Shown here: positions 1-8,778 of the stretch, piece after piece
Layout: each line of letters begins with the position of its first letter
Position numbering within the stretch: position 1 is the first letter of the stretch
NCBI RefSeq assembly: GCF_014352875.1
Contig: NZ_CP060695.1
Location: 961,501 to 1,025,500, forward strand
DNA length: 64,000 nucleotides
From: Polaribacter pectinis
GTDB taxonomy: Bacteria > Bacteroidota > Bacteroidia > Flavobacteriales > Flavobacteriaceae
Reading direction: 5' to 3'
Position numbers and translations under genes: made by a program
Notes under the pieces: generated by a model
What the model was told of the DNA's origin: nothing
Databases searched by the model: none
What the model saw: only the letters and a program-made list of their open reading frames with translations

Positions 1-1065
1 TAATCCTTCTGAAACGGCATCAATTAAACGAATATTCTTCTTTTCTGTAGCTGGTAAAATTGCTTTGTATTGATGGTTTTTGTATACATCATTCAATTCT
101 GTTTCTAAATTCGGTGTAATTTTCTCTTCATCATAAGCCAGTTGTAAATGCTCGTTTATTTCTTGTATAATTTCTTCTTTTAAAGAAACTTCTATTTCTT
201 CAGTTAGTATTCCTTCTGACTTTAAAAATGCTTGATAATTTTCTAAAGGATCTTTTGCGCCCCAATAATCTAATAAATCTTGTGGAACATATTTTGTGCC
301 ACTAGCTTCTTCATGGCCACGCATTCTAAAGGTTTTAAACTCAATTAAAACAGGTCTTGGGTTTTTACGAACACTTTTTGCAATTTCATCTACTTTAGAG
401 TATACTTCTAGAATATTATTGCCATCTATAATATGGCTTTCCATTCCGTAACCAGCTCCTTTATCTGCAATGTTTTTACAATTAAATTGCTCTGAACTTG
501 GTGTAGATAAACCATAGCCATTATTTTCTACACAAAATAAAACAGGTAAACTCCAAACAGAAGCCACATTTAAAGCTTCATGAAAATCACCTTCACTTGT
601 CCCTCCTTCTCCAGTAAAAACTGCGCAAATTTTATTGTTATTTTTGAGCTTGTTGGCTAATGCAATTCCGTCTGCAATTCCCATTTGTGGGCCTAAATGA
701 GAAATCATTCCAACAATATTGTATTCTTGCGTACCAAAATGAAAACTTCTATCTCTACCTTTTGTAAAGCCGTTCATTTTTCCTTGCCATTGAGAAAACA
801 GTCTATGTAAAGGAATTTCTCTAGTAGTAAAAACACCAAGATTTCTATGCATTGGCAAAATATATTCGTCTTTTTCTAATACAGAAGTTACACCAACTGC
901 AATTGCTTCTTGTCCAATACCAGAAAACCATTTAGAAATTTTTCCTTGTCTTAATAGAATTAGCATTTTTTCCTCGATTAAACGAGGTTTTAACATGCTT
1001 TTATATAATTGAAACAACGTTTCATTTGAGATAGAATTTACATTAAATTCAATTTTTGATGACAT
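1..1065 (-). CDS. 2-oxoacid dehydrogenase E1, alpha/beta fusion type (C-terminal part beyond the window)
   Basis: The gene starts with ATG at 1065 and stays open to base 1, so only about the first 355 codons are present. The visible part is the alpha-type E1 region. It begins MSSKIEFNVN and carries the thiamine-diphosphate site GEGGTSEGDFHEAL with a downstream VENN, where the usual first motif is GDG. Family knowledge: E1 decarboxylates a 2-oxoacid such as a branched-chain oxoacid and passes the acyl group to lipoyl-E2. In Flavobacteriia the alpha and beta halves are usually fused, and the reading frame here runs on past the expected end of the alpha half. Fusion is therefore likely, but the beta half is outside the window. 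Substrate specificity cannot be read from the sequence. Confidence 0.85.
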   Translation of the reverse strand, partial: MSSKIEFNVNSISNETLFQLYKSMLKPRLIEEKMLILLRQGKISKWFSGIGQEAIAVGVTSVLEKDEYILPMHRNLGVFTTREIPLHRLFSQWQGKMNGFTKGRDRSFHFGTQEYNIVGMISHLGPQMGIADGIALANKLKNNNKICAVFTGEGGTSEGDFHEALNVASVWSLPVLFCVENNGYGLSTPSSEQFNCKNIADKGAGYGMESHIIDGNNILEVYSKVDEIAKSVRKNPRPVLIEFKTFRMRGHEEASGTKYVPQDLLDYWGAKDPLENYQAFLKSEGILTEEIEVSLKEEIIQEINEHLQLAYDEEKITPNLETELNDVYKNHQYKAILPATEKKNIRLIDAVSEGL

Positions 1066-1120
1066 ATATTGTTAATTTCGGAATCTTAACAAACATAATC
1101 ATAAAGAAGTATAATCCATA

Positions 1121-1155
1121 AAAAAATCCTTATCATTTTAATGATAAGGATTTTT
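1121..1155 (-). terminator. Intrinsic terminator after the Lrp-family gene
   Basis: Bases 1126-1136 and 1141-1151 form a perfect 11-bp stem with a TTTA loop. An A run at 1121-1125 becomes the U run on the minus strand, and the T run at 1152-1155 lengthens the stem. It lies just past the stop at 1181. Confidence 0.8.
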
Positions 1156-1180
1156 AACTATTTTATTAAGGCAATAAATA

Positions 1181-1660
1181 CTACAATTCTTTAAAAATTG
1201 CGTGCATCATTCTCTTTTTATCGTTGATACTTTCTTCTAAAGCAATCATTGTTTCTGTTCTATTTACTCCAGGAACTTCATCAATTGCATAGATAATGTC
1301 TTTTGCATCATTAGTTCCTTTTGCTCTTACTTTACAGAAAATATTGTATTTACCAGCAGTTACATAAGCAACAGTTACGTTTGGTATTTTTCTTAAATTC
1401 TCAATAACAGCTTGTGTCATAGAAGTTTTTTCTAAAAATACACCAACATGCGCTATAAAAGAATAACCCATTTTTTCGTAATTTAATGTAAGTGTAGAAC
1501 CTTGAATAATACCTTCATCTTCCATTTTTTTAACACGAACGTGAATTGTTCCAGCAGATACTAAAAGTTGCTTTGCAATGTCTGTAAATGGAGTTCTTGC
1601 ATTCTCTATTAAAATGTCTAGAATTTGATGATCGATTTCATCTAAAATAAATTTTTTCAT
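1181..1660 (-). CDS. Lrp/AsnC family transcriptional regulator
   Basis: About 159 residues. An N-terminal winged helix-turn-helix (DEIDHQILDILIENAR, then TPFTDIAKQL) is followed by an AsnC/RAM ligand-binding and oligomerisation domain (VTAGKYNIFCKVRAKG, DEVPGVNRTETMIAL). Family members sense amino acids and regulate amino-acid metabolism. The adjacent E1 gene makes branched-chain metabolism a possible target, but this is only inference. An in-frame ATG lies six codons upstream at 1678. I prefer the ATG at 1660 because the promoter at 1688-1717 puts the transcription start only a few bases before 1678. The gene is a single transcription unit with its own promoter and terminator. Confidence 0.9.
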   Translation of the reverse strand: MKKFILDEIDHQILDILIENARTPFTDIAKQLLVSAGTIHVRVKKMEDEGIIQGSTLTLNYEKMGYSFIAHVGVFLEKTSMTQAVIENLRKIPNVTVAYVTAGKYNIFCKVRAKGTNDAKDIIYAIDEVPGVNRTETMIALEESINDKKRMMHAIFKEL

Positions 1661-1687
1661 TTTTTGCGTATTATTCATTTAACAATG

Positions 1688-1717
1688 CAAATTTATGAAT
1701 TTAATTTAATTAAACAA
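1688..1717 (-). promoter_or_regulatory. Bacteroidota-type promoter of the Lrp-family gene
   Basis: Read on the minus strand, TTG (complement of 1715-1717) is separated by exactly 19 bases from TAAATTTG (complement of 1688-1695), matching the TTG-N19-TAnnTTTG consensus. The predicted start near 1682 supports the ATG at 1660 as translation start. Confidence 0.7.
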
Positions 1718-1736
1718 GATGAAAAGTGAGAAATAT

Positions 1737-2795
1737 CTAATAATTATTGCTATCGAAAACGATTTCGTTGTGTCCGATTTTGGAATTTAAGTCATTTTCT
1801 TCAATTTCTACTAAATTTGAAACCAACTGATTATCAATAATTTTGTCTTCATATTGATAGGCTTTAGCGTTTTTTGAATCTTTATATCTGTGAATAACAT
1901 CGTAGAAAATTTTATCATTATTAGGAATAGTAAAATATTCTTCAAAATCACTAAAATTTGTTGACTCTGCAATATGGTGAATACCTTGCAACAAAGAATA
2001 GAACGTGTATTTTCTAGATTCTTCTCTATTATAATCATTTGGATAATGGCCAGATTCTATTAAAATAGTATTGTAACCCAATTTCTGAAAGTTATCTCCT
2101 GTTGCAGTTGGGTAAAATTCGTCAGTATATCTTCCAACATAATTTGGAATAATGTTCTGTAACATTTTATTCATAGCAACTATTACATTCATTGTTTGCT
2201 TTCTGCCTTCAGTAATTTCTCTAGTTTCTTCTTCTGAAGGCGCTAAAAAAGAAATAGTTGCTGGGTTTTTAGTCCCTTCTACTCCAAATATTGTTCTTTG
2301 ATCATGTAAATTGAAACAAAATTGCGGATTAAAATTTTCTAAAACGCTTCTTAATAGTTTGCTTTCCTTGGCAACTCTATCTACAGCATCTCTGTTTAAA
2401 TCAATATTATTAGCGTTCACTCGTGTGTATGCTTGAGAACCATCAGGGTTTAACATTGGTATAAAAACCAATGTGCATTCTTTTAAAATGTTAGTAAATT
2501 CCTTTTTATCAGCATTTAGAAAACAATTAAATAAATCGAAAACCGCTTTTGTACCTGTACTTTCATTTCCATGCATCTGAGACCAAATCAAGATTTTCTT
2601 TTTTCCTGAACCAATTTTTAATTGCATTATCGATCTATTTTCTTCGGAAGTTCCAATTTCTGAAACTTGAAAAACAGTTTCGTATTTAGAAAACAAATCT
2701 TTTAAGTCGTTAAAAGTTATCCATTTTCCAAAAAGAGAAGTTTCTGTTTGTTTCTTAAAAATGCTTTCTAAAAATTCTTGCGTGAGTATTTTCAT
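1737..2795 (-). CDS. M14 family zinc carboxypeptidase
   Basis: 352 residues from the ATG at 2795. M14 zinc ligands are visible: HGNE (H75 and E78) and H164 in NLHDQR. The substrate arginine region reads NNIDLNRD, and the catalytic glutamate is E247 in LIESGHYP. Members remove C-terminal residues from peptides or act on amino-acid conjugates. I see no convincing signal peptide, so this one is probably cytoplasmic. An upstream in-frame start at 2849 would add 18 residues that do not look family-like (NVNAVFLTNI). The gene diverges from the XRE regulator at 3144, and its upstream region holds three copies of that region's palindrome, so control by the regulator is plausible. Confidence 0.85.
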   Translation of the reverse strand: MKILTQEFLESIFKKQTETSLFGKWITFNDLKDLFSKYETVFQVSEIGTSEENRSIMQLKIGSGKKKILIWSQMHGNESTGTKAVFDLFNCFLNADKKEFTNILKECTLVFIPMLNPDGSQAYTRVNANNIDLNRDAVDRVAKESKLLRSVLENFNPQFCFNLHDQRTIFGVEGTKNPATISFLAPSEEETREITEGRKQTMNVIVAMNKMLQNIIPNYVGRYTDEFYPTATGDNFQKLGYNTILIESGHYPNDYNREESRKYTFYSLLQGIHHIAESTNFSDFEEYFTIPNNDKIFYDVIHRYKDSKNAKAYQYEDKIIDNQLVSNLVEIEENDLNSKIGHNEIVFDSNNY

Positions 2796-2858
2796 TTTTT
2801 TTATGCTGATAATATTTGTCAAAAATACAGCATTCACATTTGTTAACAAACTAAAATG

Positions 2859-2928
2859 TTACAATTGTAAATTGGTTACATGTTACAAATGTAAACTCTG
2901 AGTTGTGATAAAAATATTACTTTTGTAA
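2859..2928. promoter_or_regulatory. Three-copy palindromic operator array (TTACA-N2-TGTAA)
   Basis: TTACAATTGTAA (2859-2870) and TTACAAATGTAA (2883-2894) have perfect 5-bp arms. TTACTTTTGTAA (2917-2928) is a close variant. A fourth copy lies on the regulator promoter at 3115-3126. The array sits between the M14 gene and the XRE regulator, so a dimeric XRE protein is the natural binder. Binding is inferred, not shown. Confidence 0.6.
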
Positions 2929-3093
2929 ACAAATTAATTTTACTGATTGATAAAACACGATAACTAGAATAAATTATATCAATATTATTTATAAATATAA
3001 TTTAAATAGTTTAATTTAAGTTACTTACAATTGTTATTTAAAGTTTTAGTTTAATTATCTTTTGTTTCTTTCTAAAGAAAATAAATTTTAACA

Positions 3094-3126
3094 TTGTACA
3101 TTAAAACAGTTGTTTTACATTTGTAA
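3094..3126 (+). promoter_or_regulatory. Promoter of the XRE regulator overlapped by its presumed operator
   Basis: TTG (3094-3096) is followed by 19 bases and TACATTTG (3116-3123), an exact match to the Bacteroidota promoter consensus. The palindrome TTACATTTGTAA (3115-3126) covers the whole -7 element, which is the geometry expected for autorepression. The ATG follows at 3144. Confidence 0.7.
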
Positions 3127-3143
3127 CAAATAAAAAGATTACA

Positions 3144-3494
3144 ATGATAAACAGTGATGAGTTTACAAATAGATTGAAAAAAGTGATGGAATATGAGCAA
3201 TTATCTGCCTCTACTTTTGCAGATAAAGTTGGTGTGCAACGTTCTAGTATTTCTCATATTTTGTCTGGAAGAAATAAACCGAGTTTAGATTTTATTTTAA
3301 AAGTAACTACAGAATTTTCAAACGTAGATATTAAATGGTTATTAAATGGAACAGGAAGTTTTCCTAAAAATGAAGAAACGAACTTTACTTCTACTCCATC
3401 ATTATTAAATATGAATTCTGAAACCGATGGAAAAAAAATACAACGTATTGTTGTTTTTTACTCTGATGGAACTTTTGATGAGTATAAGAAGTAA
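3144..3494 (+). CDS. XRE-family helix-turn-helix regulator
   Basis: 116 residues. The XRE/Cro DNA-binding domain covers about residues 8-62, with recognisable SASTFADKVGVQRSSISHI and SGRNKPSLDFI segments. A short tail (residues 85-116) ends in KIQRIVVFYSDGTFDEY, a tail often seen on small Bacteroidota XRE proteins. Its ligand or partner is unknown to me. The promoter is overlapped by TTACATTTGTAA, and three more copies lie toward the divergent M14 carboxypeptidase gene. Autoregulation and control of that neighbour are therefore plausible. No phage genes are nearby, so I do not read it as a prophage repressor. Confidence 0.88.
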   Translation: MINSDEFTNRLKKVMEYEQLSASTFADKVGVQRSSISHILSGRNKPSLDFILKVTTEFSNVDIKWLLNGTGSFPKNEETNFTSTPSLLNMNSETDGKKIQRIVVFYSDGTFDEYKK

Positions 3495-4108
3495 TTAACT
3501 TGTGTTTTTTAATTGGTATTTTAACGGTTGATTTTCTCCTTAAAAAAATAATTTAGTTAACTACTTATATAAAACATTAGAAAGTTGAATAAACGTGAAC
3601 ATGAAAATGTTGAAAAACATTATAACAAATCTTGAATAAAGAACTCATTAATTTTAGATTGTATATAAAATAATACAAAGCCTACAACGTCAAATTCAGG
3701 ACCCTTTAAACTGAAACTTTAAATTAGCTCACTTCAATAGTTTTCTTTCATTATTTAACGATAAAAGTACCTCCGCTAGAAGAATTTCTTGTCGTCATAA
3801 ACCTATTAATCTTAATTGTTTTATTTAAAATTTAGAGACTATTTCTAACATCATAATATATAATCTGACGAATTCTTAAAAAAAGACCTTATTGCGCAAA
3901 TAATTTTGATTTTTTATTTATAAAACAATAAGTAATTTATTAAAAATATAATAAAATACATGTAAATTTAACTTACTGATTAATATGGTTTTAAGTGTAA
4001 ATTTTAACAAAAAAATATTTTATTTAACTACTACAATTATGTAAAAGCTATAAGTAAATAATCTAAATTTGTTTAGAATATAAATCAAATAAAAAAGATG
4101 ATTCTTAA
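3495..4108. other. 614-bp gene-poor stretch with possible relic sequence
   Basis: I find no supportable gene here. On the minus strand 3680-3694 reads TTTGACGTTGTAGGC, which shares 13 bases with the boundary of the cassette-like unit at 25068-25080. A minus-strand frame of 16 codons (3751-3798) ends SGGTFIVK but has no visible body, and could be the tail of a decayed gene. The last 50 bases hold a probable promoter for the gene at 4109. Confidence 0.4.
4064..4071 (+). promoter_or_regulatory. Probable -7 element (TAAATTTG) for the secreted-protein pair
   Basis: TAAATTTG matches TAnnTTTG and lies 37 bases before the ATG at 4109. A good TTG at the right distance is not present, so only the -7 element is supported. 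Confidence 0.45.
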
Positions 4109-4687
4109 ATGAAAAAAATACTATTATTATTTAATTTGGGCCTAATGCTAATTTATTCAGAGGCTCATTCACAACAAACCAAAAATCCTTTGATAGCTAA
4201 ATTCCTGATTGAAGGTGGTGGAGAATTTGGAGGAGACGAGATTTTAACTGTTTTTTTTGAAGATGGTGATAATCAAAAGATGAGAGCTGGTCAAGGTGGA
4301 TTTCTTACCCTTGGAGGACAGTTTGAGTTTCGAGAAACGAAAAATTTTATGCTACGTGCCTCTATTGGTATAAAATACACAACAACTGCTGCAGACAATG
4401 CAAATATTCGTTTGACAAGAATACCTATTCATCTAATGCCATATTGGGTAATAAAGGAGGACTTTAGATTAGGTGTTGGAATCACGTCTCATCAAAATGT
4501 AAGATTAAAGGGAGATGGATTTGTAGATGATATCGATTTTAAAGGTACACTTGGAACGAGATTTGAGATTGGTTACAAGTGGGTAGCTGTTACTTACACC
4601 ATATTAGATTATAAATCGGAGATGGGCCAAAAAATCTCGGCAAATTCTCTAGGATTATCGTTCTCGTATGTGTTTTCAAACAAATAA
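4109..4687 (+). CDS. Secreted protein, probable small outer-membrane beta-barrel
   Basis: 192 residues. A classical signal peptide (MKKILLLFNLGLMLIYSEAHSQ) would be cut near residue 22. The mature part is rich in glycine and in alternating hydrophobic and polar strands, and ends in an aromatic strand (LGLSFSYVFSNK) as outer-membrane beta-barrels often do. I do not recognise a named family and assign no function. The next gene starts 10 bases after the stop and is also secreted, so the two are probably co-transcribed up to the hairpin at 5456. Confidence 0.7.
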   Translation: MKKILLLFNLGLMLIYSEAHSQQTKNPLIAKFLIEGGGEFGGDEILTVFFEDGDNQKMRAGQGGFLTLGGQFEFRETKNFMLRASIGIKYTTTAADNANIRLTRIPIHLMPYWVIKEDFRLGVGITSHQNVRLKGDGFVDDIDFKGTLGTRFEIGYKWVAVTYTILDYKSEMGQKISANSLGLSFSYVFSNK

Positions 4688-4697
4688 TTATAAGAAA

Positions 4698-5417
4698 ATG
4701 AAAAGATTCCATTATTCATTCATCATGTTTTTTTTATTATTTAATTCTTATACCCAAGCACAAATTGGGTATCGAGTTTTAAATGTAAAACAAAATTCCA
4801 AGGACTTTAAACCACTTATGTACAGAACTTCTAACGATAGTATAGGTACAGGATTTGGTTTTGTTAATCCCGTTGATTATTCATCAATTGTTTTTTTAAA
4901 AGAAAAACCAGTAGAAGAAACAACTAAAGATTGGACTGTAGAAAAATTTAGATATGTTGAGATTTATGATAAAAACACAATCACTAAGCTGAAAGAACTT
5001 CTTGAGAAAAGAAAAATGTTAGATTCAACACGATTATATGAACAAACAGATAAATTAAATAAAGTTCTTGATACGTTTAAAATTTTTGTAATCAAAAAAA
5101 ATCCAAACATATTATTGAAAAATAATATGATGTATGAATTGATTTACGAAAACGAGCAGGCTAGATTATTTAGGGCTGTTAATCCTTTTTTAAAACATCT
5201 ATATTATATTCAATCAAAAAAAGATAATATATATGAAGGTGAAATCTATTCTATATCTGTGCATGAGCAGAAACCCTTTAAACGAACCGCTGGAAGAAAT
5301 CTATCACATTGTCCAGAGATTGTTAAAAAAATAGAAGATGGAAATTATTTTCCTTTTAGAGGTGATGAAATCAAAAAATTCTTAGACGATTACGGAATAT
5401 TATGTGATTTAAAATAA
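4698..5417 (+). CDS. Secreted protein of unknown function
   Basis: 239 residues from the ATG at 4698. An upstream in-frame start at 4668 overlaps the previous gene and would bury the signal peptide. The N-terminus (MKRFHYSFIMFFLLFNSYTQAQ) is a clear signal peptide. The mature protein is mostly charged and polar with a central helical part (KLKELLEKRKMLDST) and no transmembrane segment. No domain is recognised. It follows the beta-barrel candidate by 10 bases and precedes a strong terminator, suggesting a two-gene unit. Confidence 0.7.
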   Translation: MKRFHYSFIMFFLLFNSYTQAQIGYRVLNVKQNSKDFKPLMYRTSNDSIGTGFGFVNPVDYSSIVFLKEKPVEETTKDWTVEKFRYVEIYDKNTITKLKELLEKRKMLDSTRLYEQTDKLNKVLDTFKIFVIKKNPNILLKNNMMYELIYENEQARLFRAVNPFLKHLYYIQSKKDNIYEGEIYSISVHEQKPFKRTAGRNLSHCPEIVKKIEDGNYFPFRGDEIKKFLDDYGILCDLK

Positions 5418-5455
5418 AAATTAAAAAACGTTTTTACAATAATCTGTATAAGCAA

Positions 5456-5495
5456 TAGCGGTTTGAGTAAGTACCCAAACCGCTACTATTTTTTA
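5456..5495 (+). terminator. Intrinsic terminator of the 4109-5417 pair
   Basis: TAGCGGTTTG (5456-5465) and CAAACCGCTA (5476-5485) form a perfect 10-bp stem with a 10-base loop, followed by a T run. Confidence 0.8.
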
Positions 5496-5580
5496 AGTAT
5501 AATATAAAATGAATAGTAACCGTATAAAGTCATTTACTGCACATTAAAAAGAGACCGTTAGCGAATATTCAAAAATAAAT

Positions 5581-8022
5581 CTACAACAACTTTGCCATTG
5601 CTTCTTTAATAATTTCGGTGTTTCTAGCTCTATTTTTAGTTTCTTTATTTTTCTGATCGTTTATCATAGTTCTCATTAAATTGATAACAACTTTATCGAA
5701 ATTAAAACTTTTAAACTGGTTTCCTTTAACAACCATATCATCTACTAAATTTTGTATGGCTTCCGAATTATTGCTTTCAGAAATCTGTTTAAATGCTTTT
5801 TGAAAAATTACTTTTGTTGCATCATCTCCTGTTAAAAACATTCCAGATAAAACATTTTTTGCTATAAATGGCAATTCACTTTCATCTTGTTCTTCAATAA
5901 AAATACGTGTTAATGGCGCTGCTAAAATTTGTCTTACTTCATCTGGTAATTCTTTAGATTTAGCTATAGCCAAAGGTTTGTCTACATAATAAACAGCAAC
6001 CAATGCCTTGCCAAGAACTGCATACGATTTGCTTTCTAACTCTTTAACAAATACAGATTTTAATACTGGATCTGTAAGTTTCCCTAATGTTTCTATAGCA
6101 GCAGCTTGTACTAATGTTTTTTTATCTGAATTTGCAATTTTCATTATTTTCTGAATGGCATCTTTTTTAGAAAACTTATTTATTAAATCTACATTTTCTA
6201 ACGCCAAAATTCTAATCTTGTAAGAAGGATCGTTCATTGCATCTACTACTGCTTTAAAAGCATCTTTGTCATCTTGTTTTTTTACTACTTCTAACAAAGC
6301 TTCTTTTCTATGTGCAAAGTTTTCAGCATTTTTTAATTGAAACATATAATCGCTTAAAACCTTATTTTCATTAATTTCACATAAAACTACTCCATCTGCA
6401 TTAACCTGAATTAATGTTGGTTGTTTTATATAAGGAAAAGTAAATGATGCATCTTTACCATCTACAAAAACTGTGTGGCGAGTTCTTTTACCATCTTCGA
6501 AAATATCAATTGCAAAAGGAAATTTAAACGTTGCTGCTTGTAATTGAATAATGTTTACAGTTACTTTTTTCTGAATGGTGTTGTAATCGTAAGAAATTTC
6601 AATTTTTGGATGTCCAGCTCCAAAATACCATTGATTAAAAAACCAATTTAAATCTTTACCAATTATTTTCTCAAAGATTAAACGCAATTGATGTGCTTCA
6701 GTAGATTTGTATTGAAACTCGGTTAAATAAGTCTTTAAACCTTCAAAGAAAGCTTTATCTCCTAAATAATTTCGCAACATGTGTAAAATTGCTCCACCTT
6801 TGTTGTAGCTAACCAAATCAAACATGTCTTCTTTGTCATCATAATTGAAACGTACTAAATGCTTGTCAAAATTCTGACCATTCATATACGCCTCCACATC
6901 TTCAAACAAATGCATATCTGCATCTAACTTTCCGTATTTATGTTCTCTCCATAAATACTCGCTATAATTTGCAAATGATTCATTTAAAGTTAAGTTAGAC
7001 CAACTTTCTGATGTTACTAAATTACCAAACCAATGATGAAACAGTTCATGTGCAATAGTGTTTTCTTGCACATTTTTATCTATTAATTGTCCTGGCTTTT
7101 GATATGCTTTTTCGCCATGAATTACAGCAGTTGTGTTTTCCATTGCACCAGAAACATAATCTCTACCAACAATTTGGCTGTATTTGTTCCAAGGATAATC
7201 TACGCCTAAAAGCGTAGAGAAAAAGCCCATCATTTCTGGTGTTAAACCAAAAATATCTTTTGCATAAGGTGCGTATTCTTTTTCTACATAATAATCAATA
7301 GGAATATTTTTGTAAGAATCTTTAATGATTTCATATTCACCAATTCCCATAAAAAACAGGTAAGGTGCGTGTTTTTGGTCTAATTTCCAGTAATCTGTTC
7401 TGTTTGTTCCGGTTTTGGTTTGATTGACCAATTTTCCGTTAGAAAGTGTTTTAAATTTATCTGGAACTGTAATATAAATTTCTTGTGTAGTTTTCTGGTT
7501 TGGGGAATCAATTGTAGGAAACCAACAGCTACTTGCTTCAGTTTCACCTTGTGTCCAAATTTGGGTTGGCTTATTTTTATCTGCACCATCTGCATTTATA
7601 AAATACAAACCTTTTGCATCTGTAATTGCCAAGCTTCCTTGCTGTTTTACTTTTTCTGGTCTTGCAGTATATTTAATGTAAATAGTAAATTCTTCGTCTC
7701 TTTTATATTCTTTAGGTAACTCTATTAACAACTGAAAATCATCATAATTGTATGGTAATTTTTTATTATTTATAGAAACTTGATGAATAATCATACTTTT
7801 TGCGTCTAAAGTAAAAGTATTTGAAGCGTAAAAATGAGGTTTTGCAGTTACCCAAGCTTCTCCATTTAATTGTTTTTCACTAAAATTGAAATCGACTTTT
7901 AATTTGGTGTGCACTAAATCATGAACTTTATCTCTTTCTGGTCTATAAGTATTAGAGTTTTGCGAAAAACTAACAGTTGCTAGCATTACAAAAAGAAATA
8001 GTAGGATTTTTTGAATCTTCAT
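5581..8022 (-). CDS. Secreted M1 family metallo-aminopeptidase
   Basis: 813 residues from the ATG at 8022. ATG 8031 and a TTG at 8040 are alternative starts, and 8022 gives the tidiest signal peptide (MKIQKILLFLFVMLATVSFS). M1 hallmarks are present: the exopeptidase motif GAMEN (about 292-296) and the zinc site HELFHHW with the third ligand in NES 19 residues later (H325, H329, E348). The last 250 residues are helical and HEAT-like (DPSYKIRILALENVD). The family removes N-terminal residues from peptides, here probably in the periplasm or outside the cell. No operon partner is evident. The upstream gene on this strand ends in its own terminator at 8112-8150. Confidence 0.92.
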   Translation of the reverse strand: MKIQKILLFLFVMLATVSFSQNSNTYRPERDKVHDLVHTKLKVDFNFSEKQLNGEAWVTAKPHFYASNTFTLDAKSMIIHQVSINNKKLPYNYDDFQLLIELPKEYKRDEEFTIYIKYTARPEKVKQQGSLAITDAKGLYFINADGADKNKPTQIWTQGETEASSCWFPTIDSPNQKTTQEIYITVPDKFKTLSNGKLVNQTKTGTNRTDYWKLDQKHAPYLFFMGIGEYEIIKDSYKNIPIDYYVEKEYAPYAKDIFGLTPEMMGFFSTLLGVDYPWNKYSQIVGRDYVSGAMENTTAVIHGEKAYQKPGQLIDKNVQENTIAHELFHHWFGNLVTSESWSNLTLNESFANYSEYLWREHKYGKLDADMHLFEDVEAYMNGQNFDKHLVRFNYDDKEDMFDLVSYNKGGAILHMLRNYLGDKAFFEGLKTYLTEFQYKSTEAHQLRLIFEKIIGKDLNWFFNQWYFGAGHPKIEISYDYNTIQKKVTVNIIQLQAATFKFPFAIDIFEDGKRTRHTVFVDGKDASFTFPYIKQPTLIQVNADGVVLCEINENKVLSDYMFQLKNAENFAHRKEALLEVVKKQDDKDAFKAVVDAMNDPSYKIRILALENVDLINKFSKKDAIQKIMKIANSDKKTLVQAAAIETLGKLTDPVLKSVFVKELESKSYAVLGKALVAVYYVDKPLAIAKSKELPDEVRQILAAPLTRIFIEEQDESELPFIAKNVLSGMFLTGDDATKVIFQKAFKQISESNNSEAIQNLVDDMVVKGNQFKSFNFDKVVINLMRTMINDQKNKETKNRARNTEIIKEAMAKLL

Positions 8023-8111
8023 AAATATCATTTTCTTCAAGCTTCAAAAATAAGAAATAAAAAGGTTGAAGCTGTTAATGACTAGTTAATTTCAAAAAGT
8101 ATACCAAAACA

Positions 8112-8150
8112 AATAAAAAAAGCCACAATCTAAATAAGATTGTGGCTTTT
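8112..8150 (-). terminator. Intrinsic terminator of the sigma factor/DUF4252 operon
   Basis: Bases 8118-8131 and 8137-8150 form a perfect 14-bp stem with a 5-base loop. A-rich sequence at 8107-8120 supplies the U run on the minus strand. It follows the last gene of the operon, whose stop is at 8169. Confidence 0.85.
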
Positions 8151-8168
8151 AAAAATATGGTTGTAAAT

Positions 8169-8714
8169 TTATTTTACATTAAACATTTTAGCAAATTGTT
8201 TTATTGAAGAACCATTTCCATCTACGTTTACACTGTTCATCATCTCTATAATTTTTGCAGGATTCATGTTTTCTCCTAACAACCTTGCAACTCCTACTCC
8301 AGCTTCTTTTCCATAACCAAAAGCAATTACTTCATCTATAGATTCTGTATCGCCAGAATAATAAAGTTTTACATTCATTCCTTTCATTTTCATAGACATT
8401 AACGTTTTGTAAGTGTCATTATCTGCAAAAATGCTTTTTAATTTTGCTTTTTCAGTTTCATAAGCAGTATCATTATCTGCAGTTTTTTGTAAGAAAGCAA
8501 CATTAATTTTTTTAATGCTTTTTATGGTTTCTTTTACTTCGTCAGAAACATCTGCTTTAGCAGTTAGCATAGAACCAACTGGTAAATCTCCTGTCATAAA
8601 ACCTTCTTTAGCACTAGAGTCTACTAAATAACTTTGTAAAGATTTTTCATTTTTACAAGAAGTAGCAAAAGCAACTAATAGGATTAGAGAGAATATTGTG
8701 GTTAATTTTTTCAT
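8169..8714 (-). CDS. DUF4252 domain lipoprotein
   Basis: 181 residues with an SPII signal peptide and lipobox (FATSC, cysteine at about 20). The rest resembles the DUF4252 family, with the family's conserved KLYYSGDTESIDEVIAFG-type strand. Function is unknown. It is the fourth gene of a minus-strand set: ECF sigma factor, membrane protein, DUF4252, DUF4252. This arrangement recurs in Flavobacteriia, which suggests the DUF4252 proteins are outputs or sensors of the sigma system. A 64-base gap separates it from the upstream paralogue. Confidence 0.82.
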   Translation of the reverse strand: MKKLTTIFSLILLVAFATSCKNEKSLQSYLVDSSAKEGFMTGDLPVGSMLTAKADVSDEVKETIKSIKKINVAFLQKTADNDTAYETEKAKLKSIFADNDTYKTLMSMKMKGMNVKLYYSGDTESIDEVIAFGYGKEAGVGVARLLGENMNPAKIIEMMNSVNVDGNGSSIKQFAKMFNVK

Positions 8715-8778
8715 TTGATATGGGTTTTAACGATTTAATAAAGTCGGATTTTTAGAAAACCCGACTTATAAATCTAGT

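Noticed and set aside
3144..3494. XRE regulator as a prophage repressor
   Set aside because: No integrase, structural, lysis or replication genes of a phage occur nearby. The divergent gene is a metabolic peptidase.
3751..3798. Minus-strand 16-codon frame ending SGGTFIVK
   Set aside because: Too short, with no promoter, and the frame closes 12 codons upstream of its ATG. At most it is the tail of a decayed gene.
7380..7719. Frames on both strands inside the M1 aminopeptidase gene
   Set aside because: They are shadows of a full-length gene with intact catalytic motifs and have no start signals of their own.
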